From: Aporrectodea caliginosa
Taxonomy: Eukaryota; Annelida; Clitellata; Crassiclitellata; Lumbricidae
Direction: 5' to 3'
Assembly (NCBI GenBank): GCA_020284085.1
Contig: JACEVL010005070.1
Coordinates: forward strand, 445,501-509,500
Length of the DNA: 64,000 bases
Part shown: positions 51,301-63,200 of the stretch, in pieces
How the letters are laid out: the number at the start of each line of letters is the position of its first letter
Position numbering within the stretch: the stretch's first letter is position 1
Notes under the pieces: generated by a model
Seen by the model: only the letters and a program-made list of their open reading frames with translations
Database searches by the model: none
Told to the model about the DNA's origin: nothing
Program-made: the position numbers and the translations under genes

Positions 51301-54300
51301 TGACGAAGTGTGACGAGGGGGGGAGGGAGGTTAAAAATCGGCCAAAATAGCGTGACGTCATTTATGGACGGCCCCATAGTCTTCAGCAACTTTTCCAATT
51401 CAATTTCTTTAAATAACTCGGTAGATATGTTAGAATTGATTGATTGATTGGACTTCACAGAACACGGGTACAAAATTGGCCAGTTAGTTCCATAGCTTGA
51501 AGTTATTTTTAAATACAAATAATTTAAACTTTAGATATAAAAGTTTAAACAAAAAAGCAGTGATGAAACATTAAAATGTAATGTGAGGAAAGAAGTTCCT
51601 TACACTTCAGAAGAGCTGAACTGATACGAGCTGACACTTGTTAATGTAGAGCAATTGTATGAGCATTGGGGTAAGGGGTAGTAGTGGAATAGGGAAGTAG
51701 CAAAGCACAGGTACATATAGGACAGGTACTCGATTGGTCACAGAATTTCTCCGTGGTTTACGGTTGAAGCCACTTCAAATTCTGTTTCCTCTCCTTCCTT
51801 CTTGACTCTAGAGTTATGGTTGCAGATGGCATACAGGCCTATGGAGGCAAGGCTCAACTATGCTACATGGGTCCAATGGTAACAAAGTTTCAATCGATGA
51901 AACACCAAAATTGCCCATACACCATACCAGAATCGAGAAAACCACCGAAATGAAGACTCAGTCACAACAGAAGTTTGAGCAAACAAGAATTTAGACAAAT
52001 TTGTACAAGAAAAAGAAGAGAATAGGAGACAGAATTAGACTAAACAGGACCAGTACAGAATGTGCAGAAGAGTCACTTGACTGATTCATTTACTTTTGTC
52101 ACCCATAATCCTGGTAACAAATATTTAATACCTAGTACTAGAAATTTTTTAATGAAGTAACCCCAACAAGTATGACAGATAGGAGAGCATTCAATTAATA
52201 TTGAATGCATAATTGTGCATATCCATGTGACTAGCCATGTAGTGGAGGGTCTTTTAACTACAAACTGTCAAAGAAGGAACAGAATGACGACTTACGGTTG
52301 TGGAAATCTGATGCACACATTTTCCGATAAGCAAGCACTAGACCAAGTGGACTTCCAAATGCAAAGAAATCGCTGACATCAAAATCAAAGCCACCCAATT
52401 CGCCAGGTCCGACGGTGGCACTCGTTCGTCGAGAGCTAGGACAAGATGAATGTCGTTCATAGCGAATGCCTTTCTCGTCCTTCTCTGATGCGCTGATGTT
52501 GCGAACACGCCTGGGTGCATCTGGAACCATGAGACTGGGATTGCTAAGGCTGACTTGTTTGCTGGCTTCCAGAGGAGCTTCCGGCTTCAGCAGGTGAGAA
52601 ACATCTTCATCTGTTGTGTGCGAAGCATCGTAAGAGCCACTTTTGCAGAGTATGTCATAGCCAAGTATTGACCCAACACTGTCGGCTAATAGACACACCT
52701 ACACACCCACACATGCAGAATCATTCAGTAGCCTATAATAACAACTCAGGTAGCTCCTAAAAAACGGTAGCAATTCATCTGATTAGTCAATTCATTATTT
52801 GGTCACTGTTAGTGAAATCTCTAACACCAATGGGGTCTGAGTGGCCGAGTGGGTTGGTGCCTGCTCGTCACGCCGGCGACCCGGGTTCGATTCCCGGTCG
52901 GTCGGTTTATCAGAGATTAATTTCTCGGACCTTTACTGCGGGTGGCTCGGTCGCAATATAAACGTGGAGTACAATACAATGCAATACAATACAATACAAT
53001 ACAAACACACAACCTGACGGCTGGCGCCTCCGGGCTGCTCATTGTCCTACATGAGGGCTGGGCGCCTGATGATGGCTGCCGCTACTGGTTGAGCGTTCTA
53101 GAAGTAGCTTGCTATCAACAACGCTATATAAATCGTCGTAAATACAAATACAAATACAAATACCAATGAACAATTTTATAAGGAACAACTTAAAAAAGAA
53201 TACAGAAATATGACAAAACCACATTTTAAAATACATAATTTCCTTTGAATTAGTAAAAAAAATTCATTATCAAGAAAAGATCATTAATAACAAAGCTTGT
53301 CTATAATATTGTAATTGTAATCGAAAATGTATAAAGCACCACTTAGAAAGGTCAGTGGTGCTCCCGACCCGGGCCAGTGTAATCACTGACAAACAAGAAA
53401 GTTTTCAGGTGCTAGTGGTACTGAGGCTAAGGAGCTCAAGCCGCAGGTCCTGAGGCAAACATTTCCAGCTGGACAAGCCAACAAAAGCAAAACTCCTGGA
53501 CTGGGCTGAAGCGCTGTGCATATGGCAGACCACCAGGAGCCATTGGCAGCCGACATAACACAGACCTGGAAATCACATCTTTATGATGTATACCGCACCT
53601 TTTCAGTTACAAAGGGATTCAGGATCCATGAAGCTAATTTAACTGTATTTGAAATCATAGGTAAACACAATCCTGATAAGTCAAAGAGAGTTGCCGCATC
53701 CCCTTTCCAGCCATCGTCTTGTCTTGTCTTTAGCCATCTTTGATCCGAAGTTTGGCCGCACCTTGAACTGTCTGCTTCCAGATGACTCTGTGATCCATTG
53801 CTTTCATCAATTCATACATGTTCAAACCCATACAAGATCTTATATTCTCAATCCAACCGTGGTACAGCTCAAATATAGTCGCTGCAAGGAGACTGCACTA
53901 CTGATTTGAGAGGTGTTGGCAATGTGCACCATTTACCTTTCCATCTTTTCAAATTCAGGCACCAGTGTTGATTCATTCATTCATTCATTCATTCATTCAT
54001 TCATTAATATCGAACATTTGTATAGCGCCCTTTCAAGAAAACTACTCAGAGGAGCTCCCGACTCCAGCACGGCCAAAAAGAATAGTTTTAAGGCGAGAAA
54101 AGAACATAGGAGAGAAGGTCCTAGAAAAGAGGCAAAGCTCTAGAGGGAGGCCATTCCAGGTCGAGGCACCCACCACCGAGAAAGCGCAGTTCTGCGTGGT
54201 GGAGGTTCGGGTAAAAGGGACAAGTAGGAGACTCTGTTCAGATGAGCAGATTATCTACAAACTTGACTCATCTGACCTCTAAGAGCTTCTCTTCTCAAGC

Positions 54301-57300
54301 TTGTACTGACAGGTGGTGAGTAGGATCCTACACCATGACAAAAATCAATATACAACCTCACTCTTTCTTTGTCAACAGGTACCTATAATTCTTTTCTGAC
54401 AAGGTCTCGGCCAGAAGACATGTTTAGCAACTTCTGATGACCTATTGAACTCTAGGTTCACCAGTTTTCAGTCTATTCCATGGATTCAACTGAAATTCGT
54501 AATCTCATTTCTGAATATCGGATAACAACGGGTTTTAGATGTTATTCCTATTGCCTTGTAAAAGAATGCACTGATATATTGATAGATAGATATTCATTTT
54601 ATTTTCTCACACGTTGACAGACCAAAACCAGTTACAATAGAAATGTGTTAAATAATTAAATCAGTATAGAACAAAAACAAAAAAAACAGTCAGGTGTGCA
54701 GTCAGGTGAGACCTAGGGCAAGCGTTTGTAAAGTACTGGGCCAATCATCAAACTCATTGTTAACATTTCTCCCACATAAGGCTGCTTACACAACAGTTTT
54801 GTTCATGCTATGATTTATCCTCTCATTAAAACAGTATCTCTGTCCCTGATAATTTATCAAACTGTTGTCCCATCTCATAACCAAATCTTTGAAAAAGTCA
54901 TTGCCAATCGCTGTCACCTTTCATCCCACAATACTTTCTAATATGTCTAACACAAACACCATTTCACTTAAACTACATTGGGCCAAAAAAATATAGGTGT
55001 GTTTCCGGTAACAGTGGTTTTAAAATCTGAGTAGGTAGGTAGGAAAAAAATTTATTTCGTAAAATATTTTTATGCAATGCTGCATCGTTGTATAATAATA
55101 AACGAATATATCGTCATCATATTTCACCTTGCTGAGGCCAAAAAAATATTTTTATGCAATGGAAAGCAATGTTATCAATGTCGCAAAGGTTAAATTCATG
55201 TGTCAATAAAAAAAAAATTTTTTTAAATAAAAAATATTTTTTTTTGGAAAATAATTTTAACATTTTTTTCACAAAATTTTCCCAGTCGGGCCTAAAAAAG
55301 TGACTCGGTCGGGTTACCGGAAACACAACATTATTTTGTTTTGGCCTTACCTAGCATACACCAACATACAATCAGCTCCATGGATACAGGAAAAATAACT
55401 GCTCTCATTCTGCTGCTTTTGAATCCACTGATTATAAAATACTCCTTCAGCGCCTCAAACACCTGCTTTCAGTTGGTTCACATCTTACTTACACCCTCCT
55501 TGTACTTAATCCATTTGCATAAATCGCCCTACTTCGACACCCACTGTCTCAAACTGTGCTATACCACAAGGTTCTGAACTGGTTCCACTCCTGTCTACAC
55601 TAGATACCATTCCACCGTGTTCATTACTCACTGATAGCTCACATGACTACTGCTGCTACACAGACAATACTGCAATGAACTCCCATTTCCATTCTGATCT
55701 GGCTGATCAGGTTCAAACACCTGCCACTGGAATAGGATAGGACCTTTGGCTGAAAACTGCCACATCCCAGTGTAAGCAAGGAGTGTAGATAGCTTGGCTG
55801 CTTAGATTGCAAATTTGCAATAGTTTGTGAACTATGAGACAGGATTTAGACTGAATTCTTGGCTTGACAAGCAGACAGTGTAAATTGTAATTGTACATTT
55901 GTATAGCGCCACTCAGAGATTCAGAGGCGCTCCCGACCCAGGGCTCTAATGAGCATATTAGATATATTAACGTAATATAATGTTATATTATTAGCATATT
56001 ATTGATGCAATATGTTTATACTAAGGGCTTTCTGTTATGGATATTAACTATTCATTGGAAGAACAATATATTAGCTAATGCATTGCTATTCCAGCATACT
56101 TGGCTACTGTAACTCACTTCTAATTGGTATCAGTATGGCAGATCTGCAATGAACTACAACTGGTTCAAAACTCTCTTGCCAGAAGAAAAATAAGGACCCC
56201 TAAAAATCAGCATTTTCCACCCGTATTGTATTAATTACATTTGCTGCCCATTTATCAAAGAACGCATTTCAAAGTCTGCCTCACAGTTCATACAGTCTTA
56301 CACTTTAACCGGGTGACCTATCTTTGCCACCCCAAATGAATAGACAATGCAGTTGATCAATGGGTACTACGACTGTTGCTATAATATGGTCCAGAGTCGA
56401 ATTCTGTTGGGCTTTCTTGGTGCCTGGTCCACAGCTTTGCAATCTTCTGCCCAGTTCAGTCAAATCTGTCACTTTTTGATGTCATTCACATCGAGACCTA
56501 TGACTCACCTTTTGCATATCAACCTCGCTTCTCCCTTTACTTATGAGTATTGATTGTGATTTCACTTGAAGTAAACATTCATTGAAGTCTTGGGCATTAT
56601 AATAACGGTGCTACAGTTTTCATTGGGATTTCCAATTGTGCATTTGCAAGTGGTGTAATAAAGAATATACTTACTTACTAACTTTTAGATTCAATAAGTA
56701 CCACTACATACAAAATACATCACTGTAAACAGCTAATCAGAACTGTCCAACAATTCGGAATGCTAGGTACAGGAACAAAGAACCATCATTTTGTTCTTTG
56801 CCTCGTATACTACAGAGTTGTAACGGGTAATGCTGGATTGCATCTCACATTGAATAATTTATTTAGATGTGAATTAATTGGAAGCAAGCAATCCAGCCAT
56901 AAACTCACCTGTCCTGAGAAACAGCGTCCTTCCTCTGATTTAAGAAAATCATTATAGGTGGCATTTGCTCTGATAACAACTTGAGCAAGAGTGCTGTTGT
57001 AGTGTGGCGAATTAGTAGCAAACAATGCCAGACTGCTCATAGGAAAGTTCTCTTTCATAGCTACTGAATTATCCACAGTCGGTGAAACAGCATCAAAGCC
57101 TTCAGGATATAAACTACAACAGCAAACAATAGCAGTACCTGAAGTTATTGTTTTAAATCAAATAAAGAACATCCAGAGCGTGTGGGCAAACAATGTCATG
57201 CCAGGAAGAGTGCATCTCTTGAATGGCCTATTCCTGCAACATGTCTAGCTCCTCATATTCACTCAGGAACAGAATCACAGTCGTCAGCCATCCAGGCAAG

Positions 57301-60208
57301 CAGTGGACTGCGACTCCTTCTGAGTGAGCATTTCATTAGCAAAATGAATTCACATTTCGAAGGTCCTGAGTGGCCGAGTGGGTTGGTAGCCCGCTCGCCA
57401 CGCCGGCGGCCCCGGGTTCGATTCCCGGTCGGTCGGTTTATCAGAGATTAATTTCTCGGATCTTTACTGCGGGTGGCTCGGTCGCATTATAAACGTGGAG
57501 TACAATACAACACACAATACAACACATCACAATACAACTGGGGCGCGGTGGTGTAGGGGTATGTTCGGTGCCTTGCAGCCGGAGGGTTGCGGGTTCGAAT
57601 CCACCTCAAAAAGCCGCCGGCGTAGGGACCCTGGGCAAGTCCTTCACTCACAATTGCTCATGCGCTTCGGCATGAAACTCCGATTCAGCGTCCGCGCTGT
57701 AGTCGGGAGCGCCTCTGAATAGGAATCTGGAAGGGGCGCTATAACAAGTGTTCAAATACAATACAATACAAAAAGTGATAAACTAATAAGAAATAAGAAA
57801 CAGTCAGGCATTCATACCTGACTAACTTTCTTTGGGCTACCAAAGTCAGCTGCAGCTCTTGTAATGTAGGAGGACTGAGGTAGGTAAGTTAAGCGGTCTA
57901 TGGATAGATATGAATCAGCCACAGGTATTTTAAGTTTTCAGGAAAGTTTGGCAGTTGAATACAGTTGATAGTAGCAATATGTGCTGACCTGAAAATTGTT
58001 GATAAAATTTAATGGCTCAAACTGTGGGGATGGACATACAGAGATAATAATCGTTGAAAGTAGGTGAGAGTACTCATTTTAAAGGTTATATAGGTCAAAC
58101 AGACCAGTTTAAATCTGATTCTGAATTCAACAGCAAACCAATGCAGCTGACTGAGCAGGGTTAAGGAGTTTCTATGAGTACAGACACATTGCACCACACA
58201 AGCCAGGGCATTTTTTGATGCATTAAAATCTCTTGACTTCAAGACCTGAGATACCTGCAAACACAGCATTGGCATAATCGACGTGAGAGCAGACAACAGA
58301 GCAGGCTTTGGTCTGTGACATGTCTTTGGTAAGAGCAGACCTTATGTGACACATGGTGAAAACAAGATTTGCAACGGTTTTTTATGTGGGGTCAAAATGT
58401 AAGATTACTATTCAGAGTCACTCCAAGCATTTTGATCGCTTTTTATAGCAGAACAACAACTGCCATCAAGGGCAACACGGGAATGAGAAGGGAAACAGCA
58501 GAGCCATTGAGTGAACCAAACATGACTGCCTCAGACTTATCTGGGTTTATAGCAAGACTGTTGAAGCAGAACAATGCATGTACTGAAGAGAGGCACTCTT
58601 CAAATTTACCTGTTGGTGACAGAGCAATGTAAAGCGGAGTATAATTAATTGCGTAGACTGAAAGACAAACCTGATGAGCGTTGTCAGTGCTTCTGAGCAG
58701 ATGGCTGGACAGGGCACCAGTCGGATGAATATGTGACCAACAGCAGAAGCATAGTGAGCTGTGGCAACCTGACCGAAAGTTGAATACAGAGTTGAAACAT
58801 CGGCATTCTTTGAGATAAGCTGGTCTTGTCCTGTGTCCAGGATACTTCCTACAGATCAAATAAACCCATTGGCTATAAATCATCAGACTAAGTACAAATA
58901 AACTACACATCCACAGACTTAAACAAATCGACTATAAATTTATCAACTTTACCAAAGTAATAAAATTACACCATTAAACCTGCAAAAAATGTAAATACCA
59001 ACAATGCCACTACAACAATTAATAACAAAATGCACAGAAAGAAAACATGGCACTAAACTGTTTGATTAATGCATCAGGCATCAGCACAAAAATCTACATT
59101 TGTTTTTAGCATTGGCAATAACCTATATTGATTCACTGTACTGGTATTTTATGATTTTCTGTTATTTATTTTCTACTTATTGGTCAGTCATGCATTTCAA
59201 AATCAACAATCATTTTCATGTTTTCTTTTGCATTGCATTGAATTTGCGATAAAGATAAGTGTTAACTAGTATCTCTGATTTTCATATCGACTGTTTATAG
59301 GCCTATTGTGCATATATTTTAATAATTAGCATTTATTTTCACAATTCACTTTGTGGGTTACTAATATATTCACTTACTTACTTAGTTAAAATATGGACAA
59401 AGGAGAGATGAACTACAAGAATAAACACTAGGTAAAACTTGGAATGCAAATGAATGAAAATTGTGGAACAAAATCCGCATGTGACCAACTCACATATGAT
59501 ATGACACACTTCAGAGATAAATGGGCAGCCATTTTGACCCCACCACGTGTGCAAACCAAGTAATGGATCATTTGCTGCCTGGAGCTGTCTCCAATTAACG
59601 AGGACACACTACACAACACTGCATTCTCACAGTTTAATTGAGAAACAACCAGCGTGCATGCAACTGTTTTAGCATTGTCATTGGTAGAATGTCTGCTGTG
59701 ACGAAATGCCCTAAAGTGGAAAAGACAAGACTTGGAAACTGAAGACACGCATGAAGAGCGTCATGATGAGCGAGACATCCCTCTACCATCGATGAGGGAC
59801 TGCTCCCTACTAACCAACAGCACTCTCAACTACCACTTGTCCCTAGCAAAGTCAGCTGTAGTGAGTACACCACTGTACACTGTCAGTGGAAAACAGGCAG
59901 AGAGGCAGCTGCTCTCATAAGTCAAGGCTAAAAAGAATGAAGGCATAACACTATACTAATGGCTAGCTTACTCGATTGATATTTTTCTTCTTCCTTTAAT
60001 TATAATTGCTCCCTTATGCATTTAATGTCAATAGTATAAACAAAAGATTGTCCTTATGAATTGTGTGTAATTACTGTGAATTACAATTGTCTTGTTTCTC
60101 TGGATCAATAAACAAATTGAATTGAATTTAAAATAGTCTTGTAAATTATTAGAAAGACACTATAGAAGCTATGATTAGCCTTGACCTGCCACTGCAGCCC
60201 CTGCCGCA

Positions 60209-60250
<42 letters not shown>

Positions 60251-63200
60251 GCCACCACCACCACCACCACCACCACCACCACCTGTAGATAAGGAGACTT
60301 TGAGATGTATGCACATAGTAGACACTAAGCTGGACATACCGCCATGCAGGAGAATAAAGAGTATGTCATTGTTGTAGGACTTGGATATGAGCTGAGTCAG
60401 AGGAGTGCACGGCAGTGATTCATCGACACTGTGACACTGGAGCTGATACTGATGTAGACGACGATCAAGCGGCGTTGAAAACGAATCCTCATCCCCTATT
60501 CAACAAGTAAACAACATCAGAAAATACACGTTCTTGCATAAGGCAAAAGCAGCAGCTGAAGTCTTCCACAATTTCTACGATTCTTGAGTACTTATGCAAA
60601 ATGTAAAGAATACAATAGAAAAATGATTCAGAACTGATTCAGAACTTGTGTGTTTAAAACTGAATTATCGCCTTCCTTGAGGACCGTGAGCATGGAACAA
60701 AATTCTTTGGAACCATATCACCTCTGATTAAAATTAATGCCAGCATTGTACAGGGGTCAGGTACAGGGCTGGTTAATTTCATATCACTAATCTCAAAAAT
60801 AAAAACGGTTCAACGTTGAAAAAGAATACTTAAATACATCGTACACCAGTGTGCGGGTCTTCTGCAACTGGTTTAATAAAGAATATACCGGGTAGTTACT
60901 TACTCTCTTACTTACACTTTGTAACATGTGGATAAGTACATATTGCTGCTGAGGTGATCTGTAGTGATGTCCTTATTATACGCATTGTCTTATTGTATGT
61001 GAATAAAGTCATGTTGGTTTGTTATGTTAGAAAGTATGTACATAGTTAGGTGGTCTAATTAAATAGTAATTATTTAATTACCAGCATCTAAGAAACTAGC
61101 AGCATAGGGCACAACAATATGTAGATAGGATTTGAGAAGACTGCTGCCATGGTTGATTATTCGATGTAAACAGGGAACCACGCTGGGCAAATTCAAAGTC
61201 AATGATCGGCTAGAGTTAGTCTGCTCGGATGGTGAAAATTTGACCGTACTTGGTGCAGTGCTGCATTAATAGTTTAGTGTGAGGTTGAATGTCAAAGTAA
61301 GAGGAAGCTTAATAGGACAGTGAAGCAAGTTTGCTCCTAAATCGTATTATACTAACCCTATGAAAATATCAGACAATATCGGATCAGTTTGGTTGAAGAT
61401 CAGAATGAAACGAGAGATCTTGGGATTCGAGAGAATGAATGGAGTACTATTGAAGGAATTGAACTTTACCAAGATGTGATGTGATGTCTTAACTCTTCAG
61501 CAATAGTCAAACATTTCTGTGCGTCAAAGAAGAGAAATGGATAAAGTTGGTTCGACATGAGGTAGACAACGAAAGCTGAACTCTTTAGAAAAGGTGATTG
61601 CTGAACTGATGAACTGTGAGAATTAGTTGGAAAAGTTCATTGGGAGAAGACGACTTGAAGCGTTAATTGCTACGCTATGTCAAGACGAAGGAATCAAGAA
61701 GTCTAAAGACTGTCTGAAGATGGGACGTTAGTTAGGCCATAAAAATAAATACTTAACTAGAAAGGTGCTGGTTTACGTAAGGCTTAATCTCATAGATGAA
61801 GGACTAGTATCTAAAGAATTTGATGCTATATTTTGTTGTGTACAAGTGATGCTTGTGTTAATATCTGACTACAATTTCTATAATTAAATATCTTAAATCT
61901 GAAGAACTGTGCAACATTTGTTTGCCAATATATTAAGCCAATGACAATGTTGAGAATTGGGGCAAATCGCATCAACGGGCATAACATCCAATGCCGGAAC
62001 TTTACATGCTCCCATGGGGTAAATGCTTTCAACAGTTTACAACGCAATGTCATGCTTGCGGTTGCTTTTGAAACCATTCCCGAGCTGTACCCTATCAGGT
62101 CTATGGGACTGTCTCTGTTCTTATGTTTGGGCAGCAAATCATCACAAATTGGTCCTCAACAAGGAGACCATCTCAAACTTTTTGCCTGCCACTACAGCCC
62201 AGTAATTGCTACCTACATTCGAAATTTCGCATAGGATATCTGGATGACCTTACTTTGGGAGGTCACCAGGCAACAGTAGCTCGTGATGTCAAATTAATTT
62301 GTGATCTTGGATCCACCAAGTGTTTCTATCTGAACCGCAGTAAACGTGAGCTGTTTCCCCTGGTAAAATGAGGGCACTTTGGGAAGGCAGGTGGTGAAGG
62401 TTCTGAATGGCATCACTCAAAGGCCAGCAATGCTGCTCAAGAACAGCATCTAAGAGCAGTCTGTCATTTGAAAAGTGGAGCTTTGAGTAAAGTCAATGAA
62501 TCGTAAATCAAGATGCTGGAAATCAGACGAGAAGGAGACATCCAAAAGACCTCTCATTCTGGTCCTGTTTCCAGATCGTGATTGAAGGAGAAGAGTTAAA
62601 CAGAACTGCTTGCATTACTTTGTAAATTTTATTATAGAAATCCCCAAATGTGAAAAGCCAGACTTCGGAATCATTTTACAGAACTGGTCACAAATATCAA
62701 ATCAGTGGAGCTATACAACTGCTTGTTAAGGACTTGCTCAAGGTTCCCACATCAATACCACCCTCAGTCGAGCTTGAATCAACAGTTTCTACATGTTAGC
62801 TCAACCAATGGACAATAGTGCAGCACATTATGCTGAGACCACACTGCATTCATTCAAGGATTTATATAGCACCTCTTAAGGAAACTACTCAGAGGTGCTC
62901 GAAGATGAGCATGAGATGAGCAGTTTACCCAATTGGTGAGAAGGAAGACTTCCACTGCCTGCATCCGAATCCAGTGACTCATCGAGATTGACCAGCAGCT
63001 CAATGGAACTGGAACGGAACATCCGGTCCTTCTGTTGCTGACCGTCGGCAGTAAACTGGATGCCATCATCTCAAACACACACAACCACCAAAACAATCAT
63101 CTGTCATGTCCTAATGGGACACAACTCCACCTTTTCCTTTTCCTTCAAGTAATATGCTGGTCTGATTGGTGTTGCACTGGTCTAGTGATCCAAACTATGT

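Noticed and set aside
52832..52907. Functional tRNA-Ser/Leu gene
   Set aside because: Same reason: SINE body and (ATACA)n tail follow, and a second copy lies at 57360.
58443..58910. 155-residue open frame overlapping PITPNM exon 58671-58848
   Set aside because: Wrong frame; the correct frame gives clear PITPNM motifs with phase-matched neighbours.
60105..60377. Poly-Gly, poly-Pro and poly-Trp/Arg open frames
   Set aside because: Translation of the intronic (CCG)n(CCA)n tract.
62854..63096. 80-residue open frame overlapping PITPNM exon 62929-63069
   Set aside because: Different frame from the one that joins adjacent exons; its start is in a LINE tail.
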